22,618 nt of DNA from Abiotrophia sp. HMSC24B09 (GCF_001815865.1 NZ_KV822197.1:1-22618), one strand, 5' to 3'. Shown: positions 9,161 through 17,744, numbered from the stretch's first letter. Made by a program: numbers and translations. The notes: generated by a model not told the origin, from the letters alone.

Positions 9161-10105
9161 TTATTTAAACGTAGGTTTGTAGAATTGACGCCGGTCTAGC
9201 GGATAGATAGCCTCAGAGAAATTACCGGGCTCGACCTTGGCTAAGGCCGTCGCAATCATATTGAAGGTGGCATCCATATTGTCAATGTGATGGATGAGCT
9301 CGGCTTCAAGCAGCTGAGGTGCCACCGGGCTACCGTACTCTAGCTTGCCATGGTGGGCTAAGACTACGTGCTTGAGCAGGAGGACTGGCTCAGAATCTGG
9401 GTCAAAGCCCAGTTCGGCACAGGCCCGGTCAATCAACTCGTCCACAATGACGATATGGCCCATCATCTTGCCCTTGAGGGTGTACTCGGTGGCAATGGCC
9501 CCGGACAGCTCGATGGTTTTACCCATATCATGCAGGATAATGCCGCCTAAGAGCAGGCTAGCATTAACCTCTGGGTAAATCTTGAGCAGGGCCCGCCCTA
9601 CCTGCAACATGGAAATGGTGTGGTAGCTGAGGCCACCCGCTAGGGCGTGGTGGTTGCGTTTGGCTGCCGGATAGGAGAAGAAATCCTCCTTGGCATAGTT
9701 GAGAATCTTGCGGACAATGCGGGCAATATGGGACTCGTGAATCTCCAGCAAAGCCTCATTGAGGACTTCCTCCAGGGTCTCCTTCTTAATCCCTATATGT
9801 TCCACATAGAGGGTGGGATCATCTGGCTCGCCTGCATCGGCTAGGCGCAAGCTCTGAATCTTAATCTGCGGGGTCCCATTATAGGTGTCCCGCTCACCCT
9901 TGAGGAAGACTACCTTGCCGGCTTGATAGCGGGCAATCTCTTCCTCGGTGGCCGACCAGTACATGCCGTCCATGCTGCCAGAACGATCCTGGAAGCGGAA
10001 GGCGATGAAGGGATTGCCATTGCGGGCTACCCGGATGTCGGCGGATTTAATGAGGACGAAGAGCGCGAAGCTCTCGCCATGATTGAGGTCTAATAATTGG
10101 GTCAT
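9161..10105 (-). CDS. yhaM: 3'-5' exoribonuclease YhaM
   Basis: The 314-residue length and layout match YhaM of Firmicutes. An N-terminal OB-fold-like nucleic-acid-binding region (about 10-95) precedes an HD-type phosphohydrolase domain. Candidate metal ligands are His162 (GGLSYHT), His192-Asp193 (LHDMGK), His217, His251-His252 (LAHHGK) and Asp275 (IDNMDA). YhaM trims RNA, and also single-stranded DNA, from the 3' end in a Mn-dependent way, and contributes to RNA turnover in the cytosol. The start codon overlaps the yhaN stop as ATGA (10105-10102), so the two are translationally coupled. The order yhaO-yhaN-yhaM is the one known from Bacillus and relatives. Confidence 0.94.
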   Translation of the reverse strand: MTQLLDLNHGESFALFVLIKSADIRVARNGNPFIAFRFQDRSGSMDGMYWSATEEEIARYQAGKVVFLKGERDTYNGTPQIKIQSLRLADAGEPDDPTLYVEHIGIKKETLEEVLNEALLEIHESHIARIVRKILNYAKEDFFSYPAAKRNHHALAGGLSYHTISMLQVGRALLKIYPEVNASLLLGGIILHDMGKTIELSGAIATEYTLKGKMMGHIVIVDELIDRACAELGFDPDSEPVLLLKHVVLAHHGKLEYGSPVAPQLLEAELIHHIDNMDATFNMIATALAKVEPGNFSEAIYPLDRRQFYKPTFK

Positions 10106-12921
10106 GCCGGTTCCTCCTCTGCTTGAGTCACTTGAATGGCGTCCAAGTTCACAGCCCTTGCCCCGTCGAAGAAATGAACGGCTTGTTGGTCAAAGGTGAA
10201 GAAGAGGACTTGAATACGTTCCGAAATTTGGCCTAGGACTTGGTACATGCTGGCCTTGCGATACTCGTCGAAGTTGACGAAGGCATCGTCAATCAGGATT
10301 GGCATTTTAACCATGGTCCGAACATTCTCAATGAAGGCAATCCGCAGGGCCACATAGAGTTGTTCCAGGGTCCCTTGGGATAGTTCATGCGGTTCAAAGT
10401 AGATATCAGAGAACTGACGCACCTTGATGCCGTCTTTTTGGAGCTTGATCTGGGTGTAACGGCCGTAGCTTAGGGTCTCGAAGAGCTCATCAGCTAGGCG
10501 GTTCATCTCAGGCAGCGGATTGTCCAGCCCATGACGTAGGGTGGCATAGATCAATTCCATAGCAATCCGCTTGCGACCCCATAGGGCCACCATATCCCGA
10601 ACTTGAGTCTCCTTGTTGGCCAAGGCTTGGACCTTTTCTTGGTAGGTGCCGTCTTGTTCCAGGTGGTGGATCTCCACTTCTAGGTCGGCCCGTTCGCGGT
10701 GATGCGGCACCAGGCGTTCCTTGAGGGTCTCCAACTGGTGTTCCAGACGGTGGAAGTTCTCCAGCAGGCTTTGCTTGTTTTGCACCTGGGTTAGGGCTTC
10801 TTCATAGCCTTCCATTTGCTCAGCGTAAAGGGCCCGCTTGGCGGTCAATTCCTCGATTAACTGGTTGGTTTCGACCTTTTGGAAGAAGTCCAGTTCATCT
10901 TGGGCATGGGTGTCCTTGAAGACTTGGCCAATCATGGCTTGACGCTCGGCAATAGCATCTTCTTGGGCCTTCATTTGTTGGGCCGCTTCATCTAAGCGGT
11001 CATCAATGACTTGGCCCCGCTCCATGGTCCGCACTAGGCTGACTTCCACGTCTTCGACATGGCGAATTTGCTGACGCACCGTGTCGTCCACCAATGGGAA
11101 GCGTTCGAAGAGGGGTTGCAAGAGGCTGCGCCACTCGGTTAATTGCTGGGTCAGCTTATCCTTCTGAGCTTCTAAATCTTTCTTCTGATTCTCAGCGGCG
11201 AAGTATTGCTTAACTGGGTTAGCCTTGAGGATGAGCTCAGGGTCTGCCGTTGGGTAGAAGCCCATGGCTGCCAACCAGCGGGATTGCTTGCTGGCTAAGT
11301 TCTTAAGCTCGGCTTCAATGGCTTCGATGGCTTCCTCACGTTGGTTAATCTGGGTACCCAAGACCTTGCTTTGTTCCAGGTATTGAATTTCCTTCTCGCG
11401 CAGGTCCTGAATCTTGTTGAGGACCGGGCTGTTATAGAAGGCCTGGTAGCGGCGGCGGTTGGATTGGAAGATATAAGCAATGCTGAGGACCCCGACCACT
11501 AGGATCAGCACCCCTAACCAAAAGAGCAGGTTGGCGCCCTGGGTCATGTTTTGATAGAAGGCCAGGAAGAGCCCGCCGGCAAAGGCCAAAATACCAGGGA
11601 AATACTGGTTAAGGCTGGTTGCCTGCATAAGTTGGGCTTCTTCATTCATGCGCTGGTGCTCTAGGTGAACCACCTGTTGGCGCACAATGGCTGTATAGTT
11701 TTGTTGTTCCTTGCGTTGTTCCAAGTAAACCTTGCGCTCGGCCTTGAGGGCTTCTTCCTGCTTAAGCAAGTCTAGCTTGTCAGCTTGGAGGGCTAGCCCT
11801 TCTTCTAGCTTGGCGTCATAGGCAGGCCCTTGTTCAACCTTCTCAGGGAAGAACTGGCCTTGGTGGGCCAACTGGGTCATGAGCTCGCCCTGCTCTTGGA
11901 TACGGGCGGTCAACTGTTCAATGACGGTCTGGGTTTCCTTGGCCTTGGCGGTCTCGACTAGCCATTTCTGGCGGTCTTCCGCATGGTTACGGGCCCAGTT
12001 GAGCTTGGTTAAGCTACCTAGCTCGCCCTTGAGATTGCGAATCCGTTCTTCCAATTGGACGATTTGGATTTCGCTGGCCTGGTTGAGCTTGAGGGCATCG
12101 GAAATCTCCCGCACGGTCTGTTCAGACAGGGGCGTGAAGACCAGTTGCTCCAGCTCCCGCTTGGCAGCCCGGTCTTTGAGGTAGATGTCATAGAGCCCTA
12201 CTAATTTGTCTTGGGCCCGGATTTCTTTCTCCAGGTCCTTAATTTCTTGGTTGAGGCGGGCAATGGCTTCTTCCTCTTCCTGGCGGCGACGGGTCAGCTC
12301 ATCATAGGCCCCCATCTGCAGATGCAGCACTTCCACTTGTTGGGCTAGTTCTTCATACTCGGCTAGGAGCACATTGAGAGGCCGGCTCTGGCCATTTGGT
12401 CGGTAGAGGTCATCGGTCTCCTTCTGATACTGCTTGGCAATCTTGAGGAATTGGTCGCTCCCCACGGTCCCGATACTCATGAAGTAATCATTGAGTTGGT
12501 CGGCCCCGATATTAGCCAGCTCCTGCAGGTTCTGCAGGCTGAAGGCATAGAAGTTATCAAAGAGCTTCTCGTCCAAGCCCCCCAAGACCTCGTCCAAGGT
12601 CTTAGCTGGCAACTCTTCCCCATCGGTACGCGTCACCCGCAGGGTCTTGCTGGTCCGCTCCACCCAAATATCACCGAAGTCGGTCTCGGTCAGGAGCATA
12701 CGGCCCCCATAGGTCTCATGTTGCTTAGGTTCATAACGGTTCTGCTGGTTGACCCGGCGCCGACGGCTTGGGAAACCAAAGAGCATGCTGCGGATAAAGG
12801 ATTGTAAGGTGGACTTACCGGCTTCATTCTTACCATAGAAGAGTTGGAGTTGGTCGCCCAGTTCGAATTTCTGGTTGACCCATTTGCCGTAGCCATAAAT
12901 CTCCAGTGTCTTAATCTTCAT
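10102..12921 (-). CDS. yhaN: YhaN-type AAA/SMC-like ATPase with membrane hairpin
   Basis: This 939-residue protein resembles SbcC/Rad50 in plan but carries a membrane segment. Residues 30-38 (GKNEAGKST) are the Walker A motif. Residues about 185-435 are charged, predicted coiled coil. Two hydrophobic helices (about 441-456 and 464-485) form a membrane hairpin in the middle. A second coiled-coil block follows, then the LSQGTLEQLY ABC signature (about 847-856) and the Walker B MPILIDDAF (about 874-882). By analogy with SbcC it should work with the adjacent nuclease YhaO in handling DNA ends, here tethered to the membrane. Its exact role is not established. Its start lies inside the end of yhaO (11-base overlap) and it overlaps yhaM at its end, so the three are translationally coupled. 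Confidence 0.92.
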   Translation of the reverse strand: MKIKTLEIYGYGKWVNQKFELGDQLQLFYGKNEAGKSTLQSFIRSMLFGFPSRRRRVNQQNRYEPKQHETYGGRMLLTETDFGDIWVERTSKTLRVTRTDGEELPAKTLDEVLGGLDEKLFDNFYAFSLQNLQELANIGADQLNDYFMSIGTVGSDQFLKIAKQYQKETDDLYRPNGQSRPLNVLLAEYEELAQQVEVLHLQMGAYDELTRRRQEEEEAIARLNQEIKDLEKEIRAQDKLVGLYDIYLKDRAAKRELEQLVFTPLSEQTVREISDALKLNQASEIQIVQLEERIRNLKGELGSLTKLNWARNHAEDRQKWLVETAKAKETQTVIEQLTARIQEQGELMTQLAHQGQFFPEKVEQGPAYDAKLEEGLALQADKLDLLKQEEALKAERKVYLEQRKEQQNYTAIVRQQVVHLEHQRMNEEAQLMQATSLNQYFPGILAFAGGLFLAFYQNMTQGANLLFWLGVLILVVGVLSIAYIFQSNRRRYQAFYNSPVLNKIQDLREKEIQYLEQSKVLGTQINQREEAIEAIEAELKNLASKQSRWLAAMGFYPTADPELILKANPVKQYFAAENQKKDLEAQKDKLTQQLTEWRSLLQPLFERFPLVDDTVRQQIRHVEDVEVSLVRTMERGQVIDDRLDEAAQQMKAQEDAIAERQAMIGQVFKDTHAQDELDFFQKVETNQLIEELTAKRALYAEQMEGYEEALTQVQNKQSLLENFHRLEHQLETLKERLVPHHRERADLEVEIHHLEQDGTYQEKVQALANKETQVRDMVALWGRKRIAMELIYATLRHGLDNPLPEMNRLADELFETLSYGRYTQIKLQKDGIKVRQFSDIYFEPHELSQGTLEQLYVALRIAFIENVRTMVKMPILIDDAFVNFDEYRKASMYQVLGQISERIQVLFFTFDQQAVHFFDGARAVNLDAIQVTQAEEEPA

Positions 12922-14191
12922 GAGTCGTCCCCTCCTCTCCGGATGTCAGGTCCTCGTCGTCAGCGTCAAAGCCCACGGCTTGAACCACCAGCTGCTGGCC
13001 ATTGTGGATGACCGAGTCCTTGAGCTCCTGGTCTTGGGTCAAATCGCCCAACCAGGTTCTGAGGGTGGCATTGCTGAAGAGTGGCTGCATGACGCGACCA
13101 TAGAGGTCACCGGTCTTCAAGGCCTGGCTAGCCTGGTCAAAGCTGTCCTTGAGGCTGGCATCGTATTGGAAAGGCTCGATGGCCACTTGGCTGACCGTTT
13201 GTAGGCTAACTAGGGCCACAAATGGCGTGTTGACTACATCCGCTTGTAGGGCCGCCAGCACCTCACCCGATTCTACCTGGCTGGCCAAGTTAGCTGGCAA
13301 CTTCTCATAGTGGTCCAAGACCACGGTCACCAGTTGGGACTGGTTAGAAGCTTCTGCCTCGGCTTGATAATTGCGCTGGATGCCTTCTAGGGCTTGGACT
13401 AGGTCTAGTTCATGCCAGTTAGAGCGACATTCCAGATGGGCTTCCTGCCAGACAATGGGTGCCAGGGAAATAAACTGGGATTTGGCTGGCGTCTGTGGCT
13501 TGAGTTCCACGATGAAGGCCCCCTTGTCGCCCAATTCCTTGCGGTGGCGACCCTGGATGGTCCCAGGATACTGAATCAGGGGTTGCTCCTTGAGGACTTG
13601 AGCCTGATGAATATGGCCCAAGGCCCAGTAGTCGTAGTTTTTGCTCAGCAGGCTTTCCAGGTCAAAAGGCGCATAGTGGTCGCCCGATTCTTGGCCGTGC
13701 AAGACCCCAAGGGTGTAGGTGGTCTCATGCGGATTGACCGGATAGCTGTCAATCATGCGGGCATCTACCCAACGTTTGGTATAGGAGAAACCATAGCAAC
13801 GCACGGTCTGGTCGTCAGCAAGGGGAATATCGATGGCGGTCACTTCTTGGTCTTTGAAGAGGTGAACATTATCGGGATATGGGACCGACTGACACTCCAT
13901 GCGTAGGTAGTCATGATTACCATGGCAGAGGACCACAGGAATCTTGGCAATATGAAGACGTTCTAATTGCTTAAGGAAGAAATGTTGGGCCGTCACCGTC
14001 TGTTGCTCGGTGTCATAGATGTCACCGGCAATGACCATGAGGTCGACCGCTTGGTTAATGGCAATCGAGACACAACGCTCGAAGGCCTGGTAAGGAGATT
14101 GAATAAGGTGTTTTTGTAATGAGTGCAATTGCTTGGTGAGCCCAGTGAAGGGACTATCGAGATGTAAATCTGCAATATGTAATAATTTCAT
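12911..14191 (-). CDS. yhaO: YhaO metallophosphoesterase (SbcD/Mre11-like nuclease)
   Basis: The product has 426 residues from the ATG at 14191. The calcineurin-like phosphoesterase motifs occur in order in the N-terminal half: ADLHLDSPF, AGDIYD, CHGNHDY, LHGQ and ALGHIHQ. These bind two metal ions (usually Mn) and are diagnostic for the SbcD/Mre11 exonuclease group. The C-terminal third is a less conserved capping region. A TTG one codon upstream (14194) is possible in frame, but AAAGGAG lies 6 bases before the ATG and only 3 before the TTG, so the ATG is preferred. It is the first gene of the yhaO-yhaN-yhaM-SRPBCC operon and presumably forms a complex with YhaN in DNA-end processing. The partnership is inferred from the SbcCD analogy and from gene overlap. 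Confidence 0.93.
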   Translation of the reverse strand: MKLLHIADLHLDSPFTGLTKQLHSLQKHLIQSPYQAFERCVSIAINQAVDLMVIAGDIYDTEQQTVTAQHFFLKQLERLHIAKIPVVLCHGNHDYLRMECQSVPYPDNVHLFKDQEVTAIDIPLADDQTVRCYGFSYTKRWVDARMIDSYPVNPHETTYTLGVLHGQESGDHYAPFDLESLLSKNYDYWALGHIHQAQVLKEQPLIQYPGTIQGRHRKELGDKGAFIVELKPQTPAKSQFISLAPIVWQEAHLECRSNWHELDLVQALEGIQRNYQAEAEASNQSQLVTVVLDHYEKLPANLASQVESGEVLAALQADVVNTPFVALVSLQTVSQVAIEPFQYDASLKDSFDQASQALKTGDLYGRVMQPLFSNATLRTWLGDLTQDQELKDSVIHNGQQLVVQAVGFDADDEDLTSGEEGTTHED

Positions 14192-14209
14192 CAAATTCTC
14201 CTTTCTTTA

Positions 14210-14240
14210 GGGATAGGTGGACTGAACATCACAGGGTCAA
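14210..14240 (-). promoter_or_regulatory. Weak candidate promoter for yhaO
   Basis: On the minus strand TTGACC (14240-14235) and TATCCC (14215-14210) are 19 bp apart, upstream of yhaO and downstream of the YlbF terminator. A promoter is expected in this gap because the preceding gene is terminated, but the spacing is long and the -10 poor. The -35 sits in the arm of a hairpin (14236-14263, GTCAA/TTGAC plus GGGG/CCCC) that could modulate it. Confidence 0.3.
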
Positions 14241-14265
14241 GCGGGGCAGTCCCACCCCTTGACAC

Positions 14266-14315
14266 AAAAACAACTGGGAGCCGTCACCCTCAGGTGAGGC
14301 TGGGGCTTCCAGTTG
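14266..14315 (-). terminator. Intrinsic terminator after the YlbF-family gene
   Basis: On the minus strand CAACTGG (14315-14309) pairs with CCAGTTG (14277-14271), extended inward by AGCC/GGCT and an inner CCTCA/TGAGG stem, followed by TTTTT (14270-14266). It lies about 15 bp past the stop of the upstream gene and separates it from yhaO. Confidence 0.85.
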
Positions 14316-14329
14316 GTGCCAGCCTATGC

Positions 14330-14683
14330 TTAGGCTTGTTGTTGATAGATTTCTTGTAAAGGCTTGGTGATGATGTTGTTGAGGTCGCGAATGATTTGAT
14401 CCATACGGCGCTCGGCCTCAATCAAGCCTCTAATGTGATCATCTGCCATGATGCCCTTGGACAGTTCATCAATCTGCTTCATTTCTTCTTCGCCAATTGG
14501 ATGGCCTTGAGCCTCACGTAGGCTGAGTTCTTGAACTTGCTTCTTGTAGCCCTCAAATAAGGTCTTAGAAGTTTCATCTGCTTCAATCCCTGCTAGGGCT
14601 TGACGAATAGCGGCCACTTCTGGCAACTGACGAATTTCACGTTCTAATTGATTGGCTGTATCGTAGACATTTTGGTTAGACAT
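14330..14683 (-). CDS. YlbF/YmcA (YheA-like) family protein
   Basis: The product has 117 residues, begins MSNQNVYDTANQLEREIRQL and is largely alpha-helical. The pattern of an N-terminal helix with LEREIRQLPE, a central LFEGYKKQVQELS, and a C-terminal IRGLIEAERRMDQIIRDLNN is that of the YlbF/YheA (UPF0342) family. In Bacillus, YlbF and YmcA act with YaaT in a complex that influences RNase Y processing and development. The YheA-like members in lactic acid bacteria are uncharacterised. An in-frame TTG at 14701 would add six residues, but AAGGGAG lies about 8 bases before the ATG at 14683, which supports the shorter form. The gene has its own terminator and a candidate promoter, so it is probably a separate transcript although it adjoins yhaO. 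An RNA-decay link with YhaM is only suggestive. Confidence 0.88.
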   Translation of the reverse strand: MSNQNVYDTANQLEREIRQLPEVAAIRQALAGIEADETSKTLFEGYKKQVQELSLREAQGHPIGEEEMKQIDELSKGIMADDHIRGLIEAERRMDQIIRDLNNIITKPLQEIYQQQA

Positions 14684-14715
14684 GCGTCTATCTCCCTTCA
14701 AATTTCTTCATTCTT

Positions 14716-14724
14716 AGTGTATCA
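14716..14724 (-). promoter_or_regulatory. Extended -10 candidate for the YlbF-family gene
   Basis: On the minus strand TGATACACT (14724-14716) matches the extended -10 pattern TGnTATAAT with two mismatches, about 33 bp upstream of the ATG. No good -35 is visible. Confidence 0.4.
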
Positions 14725-14767
14725 CATCCAAGCCAAGCTCGGCTATTAATACTTTATTACTATTGAA

Positions 14768-15625
14768 TTAAATCGGTTCTTCCCAGTCCTGGGCATCCAG
14801 CCACTGATTGACCAAATCTAGGTCAAAGCCCTTACGATAGAGGGATTCCTTAATCTTAAGGATTAAGGCCTTGCCCTCATGGCGTCGGCTCAGTTGGCGA
14901 CGAGCCTTGCTGGCAGCTTGGTCGACCAAGTCTGCTTCATGGTCCAAGTCGGCCTCTGGCTGACAGTCTTCCAAGTAAGGCTGAATCATAGCCAAGCTAT
15001 AGCCCTTGGTCAGGAGATGCTCCTGGACCTTGCGCTTAAGCTGGCCAGCCGGCAAGCGGCGATGGGACTTGTAGAACTTTTCAATTAAGGTTTGGATATT
15101 TTCCTCCAGCAAATCCACCTCATAGGCTTCCAAGGCCTGGGCAATCTGACTGGCTGTCAGGCCCTTGTCTTGGAGCTTACGGCCGATTAGCTGGGGGCCC
15201 TTGCGCCCTACCCGGGCCTCGGTCAAGACCAGGCTGCGCCCATAGAGGGCATCATCCAGGTAACCCTGGCTGACTAGTCGGCCAATGACCCGCCCCAAAT
15301 AAGGTTCTAATTCCGCTAGAAAATCTTCCTTGGCTTCCAGGCTATCCAGATCCGCTTGCTTGAGGGCCTGGGCCTTGAGATAGTCATAGACCTCACCACT
15401 GGACTTAAGGGCCCGCGACAAGTGCTTGATGGCCCTGAGATAGAGGGACTCTTCCTGCTCATAGTCGCGAATGGTCTGACACTCTTCCGGGGTCAGGGTC
15501 TGGCCCTTGGCCAGGTTGAACTTGATCAAGGTGCCCTCGGACACACCCAGCCAGAAGCTGTCGTCCAGATAGACCGAGTAACGACTCTTGTCCTTCTTCT
15601 GTACTTCAATCCGGCTTACGCGCAT
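14768..15625 (-). CDS. recX: Regulatory protein RecX
   Basis: The 285-residue product matches the long RecX form of Firmicutes. It begins MRVSRIEVQKKDKSRYSVYL and contains repeated three-helix RecX modules, seen in LVSQGYLDDALYGRSLV, KGPQLIGRKLQDKGL, LKRKVQEHLLTKGYS and the C-terminal IKESLYRKGFD. RecX binds RecA filaments and limits or modulates recombination and the SOS response in the cytosol. The start is supported by a near-perfect AGGAGGT five bases before the ATG. It lies 58 bp downstream of a small unrecognised gene and 84 bp upstream of the YlbF-family gene. recA is not in the window. I see no LexA-type operator. Confidence 0.93.
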   Translation of the reverse strand: MRVSRIEVQKKDKSRYSVYLDDSFWLGVSEGTLIKFNLAKGQTLTPEECQTIRDYEQEESLYLRAIKHLSRALKSSGEVYDYLKAQALKQADLDSLEAKEDFLAELEPYLGRVIGRLVSQGYLDDALYGRSLVLTEARVGRKGPQLIGRKLQDKGLTASQIAQALEAYEVDLLEENIQTLIEKFYKSHRRLPAGQLKRKVQEHLLTKGYSLAMIQPYLEDCQPEADLDHEADLVDQAASKARRQLSRRHEGKALILKIKESLYRKGFDLDLVNQWLDAQDWEEPI

Positions 15626-15683
15626 GGGGCACCTCCTGGGTCAAGTTGGCTGGTAAGGCTGATATTTGGCAAAGGTCGCCTGA

Positions 15684-15947
15684 CTATTGGCCCACCGTGT
15701 AGCGATAGGCCAAGCCAGCTGGATTTTCCTTAACGTAGGAGACCAACAAGCTCGCAGCCTGGTCGCCACTTGGCGCCAAGGTCTCCACTAATTGTTTGGC
15801 TTGAAAGGCAAAGCGTTCTGCTGCCTCAGCGGATTCACAGTAGATGAAGTAGCTAGCTTGGTCAGCAAGGCTTAGTTCAAAGACCAGCTCGTTCTTAGCA
15901 ATTAAGCTACCTTGTGCAAATGTTAAAACAGTTTCTTGATTATTCAT
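15684..15947 (-). CDS. Small protein of unknown function (87 residues)
   Basis: I do not recognise this protein. It begins MNNQETVLTFAQGSLIAKNE and continues with a short acidic/hydrophobic pattern (LVFELSLADQASYFIYCE) that looks like beta strands followed by an Ala/Glu-rich helix (SAEAAERFAFQAKQLVETL). There is one Cys, no signal peptide and no membrane segment. The ATG at 15947 is chosen because GGTGAGGG lies about 8 bases upstream. A GTG five codons earlier (15962) overlaps that ribosome site and is less likely. It sits between sdaAA and recX on the same strand and could be co-transcribed with recX. That it is a real gene rests on its intact frame, good ribosome site and neighbour-like codon use. 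Confidence 0.72.
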   Translation of the reverse strand: MNNQETVLTFAQGSLIAKNELVFELSLADQASYFIYCESAEAAERFAFQAKQLVETLAPSGDQAASLLVSYVKENPAGLAYRYTVGQ

Positions 15948-15997
15948 GAGTTTATCCCTCACCTATTCTTAGAATGCCATACAGTCAGCGAGTGACG

Positions 15998-16088
15998 ATG
16001 GGTCTTGCAAATGGTCTTGCTAAATGGTCTTACATTGCCCCAAAGGGCTATAGGTTACTAGAGGGGACAGCCATAGGCTCATAACCTA
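15998..16088 (-). repeat. Short repeats and small hairpins after sdaAA
   Basis: The gap after sdaAA holds three 13-bp tandem copies of an ATGGTCTTGCNAA-like unit at 15998, 16011 and 16024. A GCCC/GGGC hairpin lies at 16037-16048, and an inverted repeat TAGGTTA/TAACCTA at 16051-16057 and 16082-16088 encloses a small AGCC/GGCT palindrome. No T-tract follows, so I do not call a terminator. Confidence 0.55.
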
Positions 16089-16976
16089 GGTGACTTCACG
16101 CCCAAAGATCCGCATCTTAATTCGATTCCCGGTCGGGGTATCGGCTAATCCCCCTAACCCTGTCTCACGAAGTTCGCGCGGCATATTGCGACCCACCTTG
16201 TACATGGCTTCAATGACCTCATCGGCTGGAATCTGATTTTCAATTCCGGCCAGGGCCATATCGGCACAAATCAAGGCGTTGGTTGAACCGACCGTGTTGC
16301 GCTTAACGCAAGGCACTTCCACCAAACCTGCCACCGGGTCACAAACCAGACCCAGCAGGTTACCCAAGGACATAGCGAAGGCATGGGCTGACTGGGCCGG
16401 GCTACCGCCCATAATGGCCACAGCCGCGGCCGCCGCCATAGCGGAAGCTGAACCTACTTCAGCCTGACAGCCACCCGCCGCCCCTGAAATAAAGGCATTG
16501 TTGGCCGTTACCATGCCGAAGAGGGCTGCCACGAAGAGGAAGTTAAGTTTGTCTTCCTTGGACAGCTTGTACTGTTCATGGATGGCAAAGAGCACTCCCG
16601 GCAAGGTCCCGCTGGCACCTGCCGTAGGGGTGGCACAGACCACACCCATGGCAGCATTAACCTCGTTGGTAGCCAAGGCCGCTTCCACCCCTACCAGGGT
16701 CATTTGCCCTGAGAGGGTTTTGCCTGCCTGGCGGTACTTACGCATCTTGACGGCATTGCCGCCCGTTAAGCCGGTTGGTGAGAAGACGCCTTCTCCGGTA
16801 ATCCCTCGCTGGTAGGCATTTTCCATAGCTAAGAGGGCATCCGACATCTTATGGAGGACGGCTTCCCGGCTAGTCCGGTTAATCCGCATCTCCTGTTCAA
16901 TCATGATCTCAGCCAGGGACAGGCCCGTTTCTTGGGCGTAGGCCACAATGGCTTCAATCGATTCAAAAATTCCCAT
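16086..16976 (-). CDS. sdaAA: L-serine dehydratase, Fe-S dependent, alpha subunit
   Basis: The 296-residue product deaminates L-serine to pyruvate and ammonia together with the beta subunit. Family motifs include TGGNAVKMRKY (about 71-81), VCATPTAGASGTLPG (113-127), SGAAGGCQAEVG (164-175), LVCDPVAGLVEVPC (210-223) and NRIKMRIFG near the end. Cys170, Cys212 and Cys223 have the spacing (42 and 11 residues) known for the ligands of the catalytic [4Fe-4S] cluster, with a substrate-exposed, oxygen-sensitive iron. The ATG is preceded by GAGGT about 7 bases upstream. The gene follows sdaAB by 35 bp in the usual Firmicutes two-gene order. The enzyme is cytosolic and serves serine catabolism and detoxification. 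Confidence 0.96.
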   Translation of the reverse strand: MGIFESIEAIVAYAQETGLSLAEIMIEQEMRINRTSREAVLHKMSDALLAMENAYQRGITGEGVFSPTGLTGGNAVKMRKYRQAGKTLSGQMTLVGVEAALATNEVNAAMGVVCATPTAGASGTLPGVLFAIHEQYKLSKEDKLNFLFVAALFGMVTANNAFISGAAGGCQAEVGSASAMAAAAAVAIMGGSPAQSAHAFAMSLGNLLGLVCDPVAGLVEVPCVKRNTVGSTNALICADMALAGIENQIPADEVIEAMYKVGRNMPRELRETGLGGLADTPTGNRIKMRIFGREVT

Positions 16977-17011
16977 TTCTTTACCTCAACAATTGATAGC
17001 TGTCGACACAA

Positions 17012-17704
17012 CTAGAGTAGAATTAAAGACTCCACATGGTCCATTTCTTCCATGGCATAGTAGAGACTCTGTGGAAAGTGGTGCTGGATCTCGAAATAAG
17101 ACAGGTAACGTCCTTGGACTGCCTGGCTCAAGGTCTGAGTGACCACAATGCCCTCGGCCGCAAAGCGCGCCAAGAAGCTAGCCTCCGTCTCCGGCCGGTC
17201 ACTGATTAGGAGCAAGGCCGGCAAATAGCCTGTCGGCTCAATCAAGAAGCCCCCCAGCTCAATCAGGCGTAACTCCACCTTACCGCCGCCCACCGAAATC
17301 CCGACTAGGCGGGAAGTCTTGTGGTCGTTGATTAAGGTAATGTCAGCCGTATTGGGATGGTTATAAGGACTTGGCCCCTCCATCTCGATAAATTGCACCT
17401 TCATCCCCTGGTTGCGGGCGATATCCACTGAGTTGGGAACCCGATGGTCGTCATAAGAAAAGCCCAAAACGCCAGCGATGGTCGCAAAATCCGTTCCGTG
17501 TCCCAGATGCGTCTCCGCAAAGGACTCGTAGTAGCGGACGATAATCTCGGTTGGGCGGTCACGGTAAATCTTCTGGGCCGCTGCCCCGATATTAATGGCG
17601 CCAGCCGTATGTGAAGAAGACGGTCCTACCATGACAGGTCCAATCACGTCAAAACAGCTAGAATAGCTGGTATTTTTGGCTTGAATCTTGGCTTCCTGGC
17701 TCAT
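17012..17704 (-). CDS. sdaAB: L-serine dehydratase, Fe-S dependent, beta subunit
   Basis: From the ATG at 17704 the product has 230 residues. The hallmark GPVMVGPSSSHTAGA lies near the N-terminus, followed by the family's central region (HGTDFATIAGVLGFSYDDHRVPNS cut here as a long conserved block) and a C-terminal ACT-like domain (from about TSRLVGISVGGG onward) that in relatives senses serine. It pairs with the alpha subunit 35 bp downstream. An in-frame ATG at 17725 would add seven residues. However, a TATAAT at 17750-17745 places the probable transcription start at about 17738, so that codon would have no usable ribosome site, whereas GAGAGGAG lies 10 bases before 17704. The gene is divergent from a ThrE-like exporter. 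Confidence 0.94.
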   Translation of the reverse strand: MSQEAKIQAKNTSYSSCFDVIGPVMVGPSSSHTAGAINIGAAAQKIYRDRPTEIIVRYYESFAETHLGHGTDFATIAGVLGFSYDDHRVPNSVDIARNQGMKVQFIEMEGPSPYNHPNTADITLINDHKTSRLVGISVGGGKVELRLIELGGFLIEPTGYLPALLLISDRPETEASFLARFAAEGIVVTQTLSQAVQGRYLSYFEIQHHFPQSLYYAMEEMDHVESLILL

Positions 17705-17744
17705 GCTAGCACCGCTCCTCTCCATATGGCTTTGTCATCTCCTT

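Noticed and set aside
12451..12807. 118-codon plus-strand frame opposite yhaN
   Set aside because: It lies antisense to the conserved ATPase N-terminus, with no recognisable domain or ribosome site.
13412..13906. 164-codon plus-strand frame opposite yhaO
   Set aside because: It lies antisense to conserved phosphoesterase motifs; high G+C genes often leave such long antisense frames.
17709..17741. Ten-codon leader peptide frame between the sdaAB -10 and start (MTKPYGEERC)
   Set aside because: It would begin directly after AGGAG with no spacing and near the predicted transcription start; no serine codon run to suggest attenuation.
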